64,000 nucleotides of DNA from Pseudopithomyces maydicus (GCA_026873275.1 JANTUC010000003.1:1488001-1552000), one strand, 5' to 3'; counted from the stretch's first letter, positions 36,335 to 48,100 are shown. Program-made: numbers and translations. Notes: generated by a model from the sequence alone, not told the origin.

Positions 36335-37737
36335 TCACTCCGCCACCATTGCCTCGTGCCGCGCCCACACTTTCTCCATTACCTCATCATCAATTGATGA
36401 GTCCAAGGATTGTGCCACCTTGACTACTTCCTCTCTCAACAACCACCAAGACGGCAAATACTCCATACGTGCCAGCACTCTTAACTTCCTTCCTTCCCAG
36501 CCACTTGCACTTGTCCTTAGAAACTCCCGAAGCTTGCATGTGGGGTCCTGTAGGATTATCCACAAACGTTCTGTTGTGATAGAAATTGAAGCAGAATTGT
36601 AACATCTTATGGAAGGAAAGGCCGGGTGTGAGGAGATGAACGATCTTAATTCTGATGTCGAGGCGGAAGAAATCGGTGCCGATGCTCGCGTCTCCCGGGT
36701 CGTCTTGTTCTGCTCGTGAATATCAGCATCGTATTAGGCCGGTGTCAGCAGTACCTACCTGCGCCGAGGACGGTGACACCTTTGCTGCAGAGCCTTTCGC
36801 TCGTCTGCGAGTTTGCTTTCTGGGTCCAGTGGACTCCAGTAGTTTCTTTTGTTTTTTCCTTTTTCGTTCATCAGCCAGTTCAGCGAGGACTTGCTTAGCG
36901 TCCCTAAGCGTGATATGTTCTTGTTTCGTAGGTGGCATGGAATTGCGTTCGTGGTCACACGCTTCCATGTCATATGCTCCGGTGCTGGCCGGGAGTTTCT
37001 TATGATGAAGATCCATGACAGGTTCATTCTTGCTCGTGATTGCCTCCGAGTCGACATTCTCCGTAAGATAAGGCTGCGCAGCACCAGTGGTCCCAGAACT
37101 GCCAAAAAAGTCTCCATCATGTGACAGAAGTCTTGCAGGTGATATATTAAGAGTCCAGTCTTCTCGCTCTGGATCAGGATCATCTTCTCGCCCTGGATCA
37201 GGATCAATCTTAGTGTACTCAGGCACCGATTCCCAAGGGTTGGACTCTTCTTTGATTGTCTGAATCAGTCAGTCTTTCGCTGCCATGTGCACTGCAGAGA
37301 ACACGCCTACCTCAGTACCTGGAGAAAGAGAGATCATTGGATCGTGAGGTGACGATTTCTTGATGCCGTATGGCCTAATAGAAGCAAAATGCAGGGTTTC
37401 GTGTTGGCTTGTGCTGTTGGATTTGTCAAACGATGGACAGAGTGGCACTATCAGAGACTTGATTAAAGTTCGTTGCGAGCGACAGGAAGAAAGGATGTTG
37501 CTGGTATGTCGAAGTGCGGTAAAGAAGTAAATGTAGGCACGCCAAGACTGTGACTGGGGTGAGTAACTCATGTGGTGCAGATATGGCATGCGAGTGACAT
37601 TCAGAATTCGAAGCCTCGTATGAGCCAGTCGAGAGAGTATCGTTAATACTTGTCAACAAGGTCGTATCGCCGGCATTGGATACTCGATATTGTATGAAGA
37701 TTTGTGGTTGGCTTTTGTCTTTGGCTGGGGTCGGCAT
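36335..37737 (-). CDS. Unrecognised multi-exon gene, boundaries approximate
   Basis: Minus-strand coding is suggested by a chain of open segments: ATG 37737 (MPTPAKDKSQPQIFIQYRVS), a segment ending SPGTE near 37311, a probable intron (GTAGGC...TTCAG, about 37311-37259), a long segment to about 36760 (residues TIKEESNPWESVPEYTKIDP on to a Lys/Arg/Glu helix), another intron with donor GTAGGT, and a last segment ending AMVAE at 36335. A repeat of the Asp-Pro-rich motif (RE-DDPDPE-RED) is present. The first junction could not be solved. No domain is recognised; it may be a nuclear, basic, lineage-specific protein. The CT-repeat near 37785-37802 lies in its 5' flank. Confidence 0.4.
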
Positions 37738-38177
37738 GAGCTGTACATGTCCTTACGGCGTTGACTGAAAACCTGTGGTTGACTCTTTCTCTCTCTCTCT
37801 CCCAGATGCTACACAGTCTTATCCCGAGCACCCAAATGAAAGGAGCAACCAGAGAAATGTATATGAGTAACAGAGAGAATCCGACAGTCAGTCTCTTTCA
37901 GACTAGGAAAATCTCGTGTGGCAGCGAGTCTCTCGAGCGAGATATGAACGGAGTCACTGTGGGTAGAGTCTGACAGCTACAAAAGTCATTCATCGTCGAT
38001 AGAGAAACAAAAAAGAGTGGGTATATATATCTCTCGCCTTTTTCCTAGATGTAGAACCGTCCGAGTAAGACTCACGCATCCAATACCTGATCCCGTGCAA
38101 AATTTGAAATCATCTGCTACTCAATATGTGCAGCAGACATGGTAGGTGATCGGTATCTCTTGCTAAAGCATGATCGC
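37738..38177. other. Intergenic region with CT microsatellite
   Basis: Contains a CT dinucleotide run at about 37785-37802 and an AGAGA-rich stretch. No gene seen. Confidence 0.55.
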
Positions 38178-39347
38178 TCAATCCGTGGCCTTGCTTATTC
38201 TTCCTCGCACCTTCTTGGCCTTCCTGGGCCTACGGGGTGCTTCGTCCTCTTCCTCTTCCCCCGACACACCAACGTCCTCGTCCTCAAGCTCAGCCTCTGC
38301 ATCCAGGCCGCTAGCCTTTTCCGTGAGACCGGACATCCTTTGCTTCTTCCTAGCTCCCATTGCTTCAAACATTTCTTCGGACGGCTCGTCTACGGGTGTT
38401 GGCCGTTTACCCCCAGGTCCGGTGGGTGCATACTTGGCCTCCAGTCGATCGAAGAAGTTGCCATGTCGGGCCTGCTGGCGTTGTGCTATCAACGCAGCAA
38501 GGTCCCCTATACCACCCGCATTCTTCTTGCCTGTTTTACGCACACCCGGCTTCCCTTCGGCCTTGGCCTTGGCCTGCTTCCTGGCTTCGTTCCTGTCGAA
38601 TTCGTCTCTTCTCTTCCGTTCAATGTTTTTCGCCTTCTCACGATCGGCGTCGTTGTTGCAGCGTTGATAGGCCTCAAAAGACTCAACTGTCCCCTTTGCA
38701 ATCTCCTCGTCGAGGATTTTTCGGAAACGCTCGTCGTCTTCCAGAATGTCCGATAGCATGACATTTTGATAGATAGCCTCCAGACGACCCTTGTACTTTT
38801 TATAGGCATTCAATAGATCCCGCCGCTCCTCGGTGCTGCCCTTATACGAGTTTGATAGTATATCGATGTTTTCCTGGTTCACAACATCTTGGAACTGCTC
38901 CCTGTAGAAATGGAGCCAATCGAAGCTGTCGTCGTCCTCGAGGGTTTCCGCCGTGCTGCCAGTGGCATCGTAGCGCTTTCGGCGACGGTCGTTAGACAAA
39001 AGGGCATAGGCGAAAGCAATCTCTTGGAAAGCCTTGTGTGCGGCTTCCTTTTCATTGTCTGGTACCTTGTCTTGCATCCGTCAGCTGGCAGGCATCCAAC
39101 TATAGGGACGTGGTGAGACAATGCACATACCTGGATGGTGTTTCAGCGCCATGTTGCGATACGCCTTCTTCACGTCATCTGAAGTTGCGTTCTTGTCCAG
39201 GCCCAGCACGGCATAGGGATCGATGCTGGGCGGGCCGTCAGCCTCGAGACAGCCATCCTCGTCATCGTTGTCGAGGAGAAACGGCTGTGTCTCGGCCTCC
39301 ACGCCGCTCTGCTCACGAGATGCCTTCTTCTGACGCGGCGCCATCAT
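38178..39347 (-). CDS. DnaJ-domain protein (DNAJC9-like)
   Basis: J-domain co-chaperone, probably nuclear, resembling DNAJC9, which in animals is a histone co-chaperone. Exons 39347-39131 and 39070-38178 give 369 residues. The J domain begins at DPYAVLGLDKNATSDDVKKA; the essential HPD tripeptide is split by the 60-bp intron (HP and one base of the D codon before it, the rest after). After the J domain comes FDWLHFYREQFQDVVNQENI, then a Lys/Arg/Glu-rich helix, an acidic patch (EEEEDEA) and a basic ending (RRPRKAKKVRGR), the last a likely nuclear localisation signal. Divergent from the deaminase gene about 280 bp away. Confidence 0.9.
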
Positions 39348-39629
39348 GTGCGGGTGCTGGATTTGCTTTCGTACGTGAGAAGGTGGACGGTGAAGAGTCA
39401 CGGTGGGTCGAGTCGAGTCAGGCAACAAACGCGTCGCGTCACACACTGCGGACGTGCGCTCGGACTTTAGCCCGGAGATGCGCCATGACTCTCTCCGGCG
39501 CTCCAGCTCCAGCTCCAGCTCCAGGGCTGCACCGCCACCATGTCTCCATATCAGTAGACTATTTCTTGCCTTCGCCCTGTCTTCAACTTGCCTTCACCTG
39601 TGCTCTCGGTGCTCTCACAATCCATCACC

Positions 39630-40177
39630 ATGTGCCAAGACGCATCATCCGGACCGCGACCTCAAGAGACGATAGAGTTCTTCGTCGACCACCAGGCCTT
39701 GATGCTGGAAGCGCTTGAAGAAGCCAAGAAGTCACCCCCAAGCCGTCCAACTTCTGCGTTGGCGCTTTGGTGGTCGATCTGGAGACTGGCGAAGTGCTCT
39801 CACGCGCCTACACGCTCGAGCTTGAAGGCAACACACACGCCGAGCAGTGCTGCCTCATCAAGCTTGCCCAGGCACATCATCTGCCTGAAGAGCATGTTGG
39901 CCGGCTGCTTCCGCCAAATACCGCCATCTACACCACCATGGAGCCATGTAACTTGAGGCTCAGCGGGAGTCTTCCTTGCGTCGACAGAATAATCCGCACC
40001 AAGACTGAGGACGGCGCACCTGCCATCAAGAGAGTATACTCGGGCGTTCAGGAACCAGAAAAGTTCGTTGGCGAGAACCAGGGACGTGCAAAACTCGAAG
40101 AGCATGGCGTCCAATGCATTCATGTGCCTGGCTTCGAAAGCGAGATCTTGAGGGTCGCGACGGCTGGTCATCGATAA
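39630..40177 (+). pseudogene. Deaminase-family gene with a one-base frameshift (riboflavin-pathway-like)
   Basis: Cytidine/deoxycytidylate-deaminase-fold protein, resembling the DRAP deaminases of riboflavin synthesis. The N-terminus is in one frame from ATG 39630 (MCQDASSGPRPQETIEFFVD, ending EALEEAKKS); the catalytic part is in another (VVDLETGEVLSRAYTLELEG, N-T-HAEQ, then EPCNLRLSGSLPC, ending VATAGHR at 40177). The zinc ligands are the His of HAEQ and the two cysteines of PC-x8-C. The frames meet at the C5 run 39735-39739; one missing base there explains the break, and no intron fits. It is therefore a recent mutation or a sequence error. Length if continuous is about 182 residues. Pathway assignment is tentative. 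Confidence 0.65.
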
Positions 40178-40554
40178 TGAACCACCTCCACTTGTACTTC
40201 CGGGCAACCATGCAGGACACAGAGTTCCGCAATTTTCGACAATGTCGCAATGATACAGTGCAGCCATCGTAACCAAGTATTACAATATCACTAAACACCA
40301 GACGTCTGTATTGCAGGCTGCCAGACTCAAGACCCTTGCTTCGTGGCGATAATACATGTGTGTCAATGGAGAACAGAAGTACATGTTCACCTCCCGTAGA
40401 CTGGCATGATATGAATCTGCTCTGTACCTCGTCTTCCAAGTCTCTGGCGCCCCAAACACCTTGCTATGCATACAGGCGCTTTCAAAATAGAGCAGAATGT
40501 ACCGGCTTGCCCGAAACCCAGATCCTCCCTGTACATTGAACAAGTGTTCAATTT
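40178..40554. other. Intergenic region between convergent genes
   Basis: Shared 3' flank of the deaminase and RAV1 genes, about 380 bp; nothing recognised. Confidence 0.6.
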
Positions 40555-43500
40555 TTAAAAACCGAAAGCGTCAAGTAAGCTACTGCTATCTGGTTCCTGG
40601 AATTGCGTCGGTGGTGGATTCTTCTTTCCAGACTTGTCGCCTGCTTCATGCTTCTTATCGTCCTTGGTTGCTCCTTCCTCGTCACTCTCCGCTTCAACAA
40701 TACTACCCTTGGATTTGGTTAGCGCATTTCTGATGTGTCCGCGAGTAGGCAGATCAGCTATGACGAGCGAGCTTCGTCTCCTCAGCAATTTTCTCGGGTC
40801 AAAATCGAAATCTGTAGCTGACTGGTTCGCGTTGCGAGCGTAGAACGAGGTATGTGGTATAGCCGGGCTGAGAGGTGGGCGGTTGGGAACGAATTTCGGA
40901 GGAGGAGGGGCAAGGAACTCCCAGTGTTTGACTATCGAACTGTTCGTAAATATATCCAAGGAGATTTGGGGCAGGTACTAGTGATGGGGGTGGACTTACC
41001 TAAATCTAGGGCAAGAATGTCGCAACCCATACGTTCGTATAGGCCTGCGGTATGTAGCACAAACTCCCACTCTTCCCGCATACCGACCATCGACGCGCCT
41101 CGTAAGGTTTGCAAGCTCTTTTCGCGAAGCTGTTGATACAGCACGACAAGCGCCGGGTCATCGGTGAGATAACTTTTGCTTCTAAAGTTCGGTGTTTCGG
41201 GCGGACTAAGCAGTCTCGAGAGCGGTGTCACAAGACACCGCACCGCAAAGTCGCGCTTGTTAAGTAGCCAAAATGCCCAAGTAGCCAACCAACGATTCCC
41301 GTCACGCGCCGCTTGCGGTAAAATCTTTTCGCGGAGGAAATCCAATAGGGCGGGCGATTCATCGCCACCGTAGACACGGCCCACGGCGATGGCGAGTTGA
41401 GTATCGCCTAGCTGGTTGTGCAGGACGTTCATGGCGTCTTGAAGGTGATCTGCAAGAAGGAAAAAGGACGCTGCATATTCGAAACGCCGCTTTCCCATCA
41501 AAGCATATGCGTTTTTTAGGGCAGCCGTTTTCCAACGCTGTTCGTTGAAATTGTTGGAGAGGAGACGATGGGTTGCGGGCTGCTCTCGGCTCCAAGTTGC
41601 CATGCGCCATAATCCAACCAGGACAGGTTTCTTCTTGAGTGCTATATAGAAAAGGGTACAGTCCACCGGGTTCCTCTCTTCTGTCTTGGTGTATTCATTG
41701 CGCGCAACGACCTCAAACTGCGCACGCTGTAGATCATGTTAGAAATTGCTATCGAGATAGCAGTGGCTGTCGGGACTACATACCAATGCCGCGATATCGG
41801 ACATCCACATAAACATGCCACTCTCTTTCGCATGGTGCCAGAGCATTTTACCATTGAAATGCCGCGCGACCAGATCTATCAGAATGTCTTGACTCTGTGA
41901 ATGGAAGGCCCATATGATCTCTCGCCACGAGATCGGTGCTTGTGTGTTACTCAGGGCGTGCGCACGGAAGAACAAGAGGAAGCGACCGGCGTTATCATCA
42001 ATCGAGCGACGATGCTTCTCAACCATACCGATACATTCTATAATGTCGGCCAAGAGAAATTGTTCACGACTGGAAAGAAGGGGAAGTTGTTTCCTTTGAA
42101 GAAGTTCATTGAGCTGGATAGCAATGTCTTCTGTCACAGTTTGAGACAACCCGTTTTCTGAGAGGTCGGCATAAGCGGACTGTGCGCCTCCTCGGGACGA
42201 CGTTCTTTGGGTCTAGTCACAATCAATAGAAGGTTTGGAAAAGTATTTGAAGTGCCTTACCCCAGCTTCGTCGTAGAATTGTTCAGGTGAAAAGCCTAAC
42301 GAACTCCCAAGCTCTTCTCCTTCCGTCCAGAACTTCAGCTTCTGGAACAGACGTACCAATATACTCTGAGCAAGCAGCAGCTTTCCAGCCAGGACGCATT
42401 GGGATAACAATTGAGGATGATATACAGGGAGAGGCCCGTTGAGCCTGCTGACAGCCGTGAAGATGTCTATGGATGCCTTCTTGCAAGATATTGTGCGTAG
42501 GCTGGGAAACAGGCCTTCGGAAATCTCTACATTCTCATCTTGAACGAAGAGTTGGTTACCAGCACCGATCACGAGATTTCCGCTTCCAAGCCAGACAGAA
42601 TCACCAATAGGGTGCGGTGTGATGTCTCGAACACGCACATCGCGGATCTGCACCCATGATGGTCCAGCATTAAGATAATCATATCTCAATTGTGCATAAA
42701 TGACAACGCGGTGAGGGAACCCAACAGCAAGAATAGACTGATTATCCGGAGTGGAAGACCAGTCTAAATCCTGGATGATGCCATTACCTTCAAATGTCTC
42801 TTCATGTTCTAGTTGCGCACTCCTTGTGTTCCAGATTGTCAGCGTGGTCTTCTCTGCATCCACCAGTGCCGCCTTGCGTATCGAAGTGCCGCTTGCAAGT
42901 GAGGGATTCTCAACACCAGTATCAACCATCGAGGTCTCTAGCCACTCGAGTTTGTGTTCATGGTCGTTTACTCTGGCAGTCCAAGACTTAATTACACCTG
43001 ATTTGTTGTACGATATGGCGACATCTCGAGCAAACGTATCAAGAAAGCCCGATATAACCGGTGCTGAACCGGCAGGGTCGACGGGCAGCACAAACGCAAG
43101 GTCGTCCCCGGATGGTAGATCGAAAGTAGAATATTCTTCTATACCAATTTCGTAACTATTGTCGATCCGCCCATTTGCTCGCGATCCGAGACAAGAGAGC
43201 CTGCGGCCGGTGATTGGGTCTCTTTCTAACGCGGGAAGTCTGACTTCCCAACATATACTCTTCATCTCAGAGCTAATTGTGGCTATATGCACCAAGTGAC
43301 CACCAGGTTGAGTCTCAGGCATGACAATCAAACAGAGCGGCTTTCCCTGCAATCTATATGCCAAACGATTGACTTCGATTGCTGTTGGGCCGCGAGTATC
43401 CCATAAGGTAATGTGCCCATGGTGGAGGAAAACAGCAAAATCACCATCCTGTAAAAGTGCTGTTCGGTGAATATGCTCAGTAATGGTGGCGGTACTATGA

Positions 43501-44923
43501 CGATGGAGCGACATGCCGTGTTTGGCCCCGTGTTTAGACCGCCGCTGGAGCCAGACGATGCACTCGTCTGTCACTGTCCGTGAAACGAGAGCTCGACCAC
43601 TCGCCGTACGATTCACCTTTTTTATAGCATGTGAATGACCAGTCCAGGTAGCCTTTCGCTCAATTCGGGTCGATTTCGAAGGCGAGGGATCGAAGAAGTA
43701 ATCTATCCGACACTGTAGCCACTCCAGGCGACCATCAAAGTGATGGGAGAGAATGGTAAAGTCGGACTTGGGGCTACTGTGGCAGAATGGGTAGAATTGA
43801 ACGTTATCTTGTAGGCCGCTAGCGCCATTGGCAAAATGGAGATGCAAGCCTTCTACATGAGCAATGTTGAACACATCTGTCACTTTCTTCGCCTTGGAGC
43901 CAACATTCTCGAACCCCCACGCAGACATGTTGCCTCGGTCATCCAGGACAACACATATCTCGGGGTTGCGGTTGGCAACCTCGATGAGATGATGCAATGC
44001 CACTTGATCCTTTTCGGCAGCAGTAGCTTGCTCGACAGCTCTTTCTGTCGCGTGTGTAAAGCTCCGACCATCGATGAAGAAGGCATATCTCTTGGTTGAC
44101 TGGTGATGTAACGAGCGCGGCTGTATAGACCCGATCAAATCAACCTCGGTCCAGAGGCCAAGCCCGTCTATGGCATGGTGGTCGCTTGTCCACACGCGCA
44201 CCTTGTAATCGGCGCACATGGTGTACAGCACATTGTCGGCAGTCTGGTCTTTGTGGAAAGGCTGGCGCCAATGCATGGCGGTGACGACAGTCGGGTGCGG
44301 GAGATAGGAGTAATCAAAGCGCTGGTCAGCGGAACCAAAGGAAGTGCGCCGCCATATCTTCAAGAGCCGGTCGTACTTGCCCGTCGAAGCGATCATGTCG
44401 GCACCGGGCGAAAAGCGAGCGTACTTCACGGGGTTGGCCAGGCGGTTTGTCCATGTCTGTTCCGGGGCGCTGTGGGTGTTGTAAAGGGTGAGAGAGGCGC
44501 TGCCGGCAAGGAGTTCGTCGGGCATGCCCCACGACAGGGTGGTTATGGAATCGCGGGGATCTGGCAGGGACAGACTGCCCTGGCGAGACCACCTGAAGAC
44601 TCGATAATCAACTTGATATGGCTGGTGGATGTATATGCGGCTCGTCGAGCAAGCGGCAAGCTTGCCCGTGGCCTCGTCCAAGCAGACAGCCTCGAGCTCC
44701 GACTCGTCGTCGATGTAGATGGTCTGGACCACGTGGGTCGGCGAGTCGAGAATGATGAGGGCATTGCCCGAGACGTAAGCCTGCAGCGAGCGCGGTCAGC
44801 TCTATAGCTCTGCAGCAGGTCGCGGGGAGGCTGCAGTCGTACAATGACCTGGTGATCCTGCCACAGTCCATGCGTGACGGCTTGCAGCTTTGCCTGCGGC
44901 CGTCCGGGAAGCGTGTCGCGCAT
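40555..44923 (-). CDS. rav1: RAVE complex subunit RAV1 (V-ATPase assembly)
   Basis: WD-repeat scaffold of the RAVE complex, which reassembles V1 with V0 of the vacuolar proton pump; the relative in animals is DMXL1/2 (rabconnectin-3). Five exons: 44923-44849, 44780-42261, 42212-41784, 41726-41000 and 40931-40555, 1375 residues. Intron borders are canonical and all phases close. The N-terminal two thirds contain WD40-type repeats (e.g. YARFSPGADMIASTGKYDRL, TLWDTRGPTAIEVN). The Rav1p C-terminal domain begins near FTAVSRLNGPLPVYHPQLLS and includes RAQFEVVARNEYTK, GLWRMATWSREQPATHRLLS and RFEYAASFFLLADHLQDAMN. The ending is acidic and disordered with a final LLDAFGF. Start at the first ATG of a short exon. 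Confidence 0.94.
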
Positions 44924-45241
44924 GGGGAGTCGCGGCGGGCGGGACGGCTGCTACCGATTCTGCATCGTCAAGAGTGTTCGACAATGTTTGACAGTGTTTG
45001 ACGCTCAAGTAATGTCCTCAGAGACAATGGCCAGGCCAAGCCCCGGGGCCAGAGCTGGTGCGCGTGCACAGGAGCTCCCGCGCACGGGCCTCTCATGTGT
45101 GTGCGTGTGTGCGTGTCGTCGTTAGACCCCACACGTGGGAGAGGCTCTACCTAGGCACCTGGACAGCACGGATAGATAGTCTACCCGTGGACATTTCTAC
45201 CTACGCTCCAGGGTTACGCTCCGGGGCTGGGTACCGTCACT
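44924..45241. other. Intergenic region (RAV1 promoter side)
   Basis: About 320 bp between the RAV1 start and the PRMT3 stop, both on the minus strand. Includes a short GTGTGCGTGTGTGCGTG run near 45098-45116. No gene. Confidence 0.6.
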
Positions 45242-46826
45242 TCACGCCATACTCCGCTCCACCCGACCTTGCCCTTGCCCGCCTTCCGCTTCCCACTCAA
45301 TTGTCACCTCAATGCCTCGATCGTCCTTCTTTGGCTTCTTGTATGTCACCGTGCCCTTCAGCCCGCCACCGCCCTTGACCTCCTTCTTCCGATCCTCCTC
45401 ATCCAGCAGTAAAACTGCCTGATGCCAATGCGTCGCCGTTGAGTACGGCCCCGTAGAGAAGCCCACCCCCGCTTCGCCAATGTCTCCCCACTTGGACACG
45501 TCCACCCATGTAGCCTCTACTGACTTCGCCTTGGGCAAGAAGAAGGTGTCGAACCAGATAGCAAAGGCTTCTATGGAACCGCTGCGAGCATCTAGCTGTG
45601 TAGAAAAGGGCGCAGTGAAGTCCAGATCGCAGATCTGGATCTTCCTCAGATCAAGCTCGTAGAAGGTTGACGGTTCGCCCGATATCGACGTGCTAGGCAC
45701 GTCAAACACTCCAATTTCCCGCTCGTTCAGAGCTCCACCGGGGACCATAGACGAGAAATCGAACCCATACACATCCCTCCAGAACTTCTTCCCGCTCGCG
45801 TCCTCAATCCAAGCTCGGTCCGATATGGGTGCTATCCGCATTGTACAGTGTGAAGGCACCATCAGGCCATCTTCTTTCAAGTACAGGTCCCGCGCACGAA
45901 GCACCGAGTCAAGCATGCCTTCAAACAGCAGCCCGTAACCCATCCATTCTGAGATGATGATGTCCACTTTCTGTTCACCAATCATTCGCTGTGTGTGGAA
46001 ATCCTCTACTCTGCCCTGAATCACCTCGATCCTGTCCTGGTATCCATTCCGAGCAATATTCTCACTCGCGCGTCTGGCGATGTCAGAATTGTCCACAGCA
46101 AGCACCCGCTTGGCCCCTGCCCTTGCACAGAACAAGGATAGAATGCCTGTACCACAACCAACATCGAGAACTGTCTTTCCCTTGAATAGCTCAGCATTCT
46201 TCTCGATGAAATCTCTGTACCCTTCTGTTCGCACACGATCTTCTATCATCTCGCGATGGATCGCATTGCCTTTGTAAGATTCGAAGTAGTCGGTGTCGCG
46301 GTCGTTGTCTAACGTGAGCTTTTCAACCCCTTCTCCGATATTCTGCTGTAGAGCGGCTTCAAACTCGTCGTAATCTACAACCTTTGAATCCGGGTCAGGC
46401 ATAAAGTCTCCCAATTCGAACAGTAGAGCATCATCCGACAGCACAGGTTGCAGATACTTGTTATCGGCCAATGTTGAAGCGTAAATCTTGATATTTCCGG
46501 GATCCGTAGACGTTTGCGACACCAGGCGCAAGTAGTTGACGAGTTTAATAATGATTAATTCGTCGACTGCTGCACGTGATTAATAAATATCCACTGCGCA
46601 GGCCGCACACGAGGCACAGTACAGGTGTGAACTGACCTTTCCCAAGCTGTTTAATAGACTCCACCGTATCAAAGCCGTGATCCTTTTTGCAGTGGGTAAA
46701 CATATCTGGGACACGGCTCCATTGCTCGTCGCAGAATAAACATTTAAATGTTGTAGTGTCGGCTTCACTAGCGTCTTCAATAATGTCCCCTATAGAGCTT
46801 GCTGTCTCTGAGGCAGTATCCGACAT
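45242..46826 (-). CDS. Protein arginine N-methyltransferase 3 (PRMT3)
   Basis: Type I arginine methyltransferase; PRMT3 modifies ribosomal protein uS5 in the cytosol. Exons 46826-46637 and 46569-45242 join across a 67-bp intron to 505 residues. The N-terminus has the C2H2-type zinc finger characteristic of PRMT3 (CLFCDEQWSRVPDMFTHCKK-DH). The catalytic core contains SAM-binding motif I VLDVGCGTGILSLFCARAGA, the double-E loop SEWMGYGLLFEGMLDS and the THW loop (ATHWHQAVLLL). The start codon is about 160 bp from the edge of the AT-rich repeat block. Confidence 0.94.
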
Positions 46827-46989
46827 GATAGGAATATCTGAAACCAGAAACCTAACTAACCTCTAGTAGGAGATTTTGACGTGCTGTAAAGTGCGACGTA
46901 ATAATATAGGGTGCTGTGGGTGAGCGCAAGAAATAAACTTTGTTTGCGAGGGGCTGCGGGGTTAGAGCTTCGCGCCTACTGTAAATTTT
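46827..46989. promoter_or_regulatory. PRMT3 promoter next to the AT-rich border
   Basis: Short GC-equilibrated flank between the PRMT3 start and the AT-rich repeat block. Base composition changes abruptly near 46985. Confidence 0.5.
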
Positions 46990-47635
46990 TGCAGTGGTCG
47001 CCTTTAGATTATCCCTCTTCTTATCCTAAGTCTAACATTCTTCTGCTGAAGAGATAGCTTTACTATTAAATATATTATAGCTTAGGCAGAAAATTAATTT
47101 ATTTAAGTGTATTTAGAGCGACTGTTTACTTAAATAAAAATATTAAATATTGTACCGTGGGGAGGTGGTCTCCCCGAGGTGAATAGATTTTTTTATTAAT
47201 TAAGTAGTATTAGATAAGGCTTTAAATAATATATTTATTAAAAGAGATTTTTAATAGAAGGAAGATTCTATCTTTATATTTTATAATTTAAATAAAAATT
47301 ATAAGGGTCCTGACTAGGGCGTTATCTGAAAGAGCATGAGACGCAGGTAGGCTAGATCTAAATATAAAATAGTTATAATAGAGGACTATCTAAAGCCACC
47401 TTTAGAGATTTAAGGTAGTACTAAGATAGTATTAATCTTACTAATATTTTATTTTATTATTATTTTATTACTATCTAATCACTAAAAATCTCTAAATACT
47501 TAAAAATCCTTTAGGGGTTAATACTTATTATATAATATTATTTTCTTCTTTTTTAGAGTGGCTCTAGACGCTTAATTTTATTTAATAAAAATATATAGTA
47601 GAGTTATATATTTCGTTCCTATATAGACTACCCTC
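46990..47635. repeat. AT-rich, RIP-degraded repeat of unknown identity
   Basis: About 650 bp of A/T-dominated sequence with very few CpA or TpG steps and no ORF, typical of an old RIP-mutated repeat. A GC-rich island with a GGGGAGGTGGTCTCCCC hairpin lies at about 47159-47176. It abuts, and was probably the target of, the old inverted gypsy copy starting at 47636. Origin unknown. Confidence 0.55.
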
Positions 47636-47848
47636 TATTAAGACCATAAAGGTAGCTAGTTCTAGAGGTTAAGGTTGGTTCTCAGGCAGGAGTAACTTAT
47701 AGAGGGAGAAGGGTTATTAACTATATAAATAGGTTAATAAAGTAATTAGTATTAATATTATAAATAATATTAAATTAATAAGGAGGCCTAAGTAAATTTA
47801 AATAATAGATTAATAAATAGGTTAAATATAAATATTTATAAAGGAAAC
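47636..47848 (-). mobile_element. RIP-degraded inverted gypsy LTR, left part
   Basis: Aligns base by base, over about 210 bp and by eye essentially without gaps, with the reverse complement of the young element's LTR, starting TATTAAGACC opposite TGTTAAGACC. The differences I checked are C-to-T or G-to-A transitions. It ends in AAGGAAAC, exactly where the young element begins, and continues at 54574. Confidence 0.9.
47844..47848. repeat. Target site duplication GAAAC, left
   Basis: GAAAC precedes the 5' LTR and is repeated at 54574-54578 after the 3' LTR. The same GAAAC occurs in the matching position of the LTR of the family, so the insertion target is defined to the base. Confidence 0.92.
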
Positions 47849-47940
47849 TGTTAAGATCTGTAGATGGCTGCGGCACAGCATCGATCCCACATGTAATTAG
47901 AGGCCCGGGGCGGGCCGTGTAATTATGTAGTCACGTGACC

Positions 47941-48049
47941 TGATCAGTGTGATCAGTAGCCTTGGCGCACTGAGCATACTGAGCAGCTCGCATACTGATC
48001 ACTGAGCAAAGGCTGATCAGTGTGATCAGTTGATCAGTGGGACTGATCA
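47941..48049 (+). promoter_or_regulatory. Array of seven TGATCA palindromes in the U3 region
   Basis: TGATCA occurs at 47941, 47950, 47996, 48014, 48023, 48031 and 48044, i.e. seven times in 109 bp, often as TGATCAGTGTGATCAGT. Lies just upstream of the TATA-like box and looks like a multimerised protein-binding site. Also present in the 3' LTR. Confidence 0.65.
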
Positions 48050-48055
48050 ACCCAA

Positions 48056-48100
48056 GTATATAGGAACCCGAGTTTCCTTCGTGGATACTCGTGTTCAACC
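48056..48100 (+). promoter_or_regulatory. TATA-like box and predicted transcript start of the LTR
   Basis: TATATAG at about 48057-48063 is followed about 30 bp later by GTGTTCAACC (48091-48100). This is the predicted 5' end of the genomic RNA because GTGTTCAA is complementary to the sequence immediately after the LTR. Confidence 0.5.

Noticed and set aside
11213..44923. V-ATPase subunit a and RAVE subunit RAV1 in the same window as a functional cluster
   Set aside because: They are about 27 kb apart with many unrelated genes between; co-location is probably chance.
47938..48050. TGATCA array considered as a CRISPR-like or telomere-like repeat
   Set aside because: Spacing is irregular, there are no spacers, and it is part of both LTRs of a eukaryotic retrotransposon.
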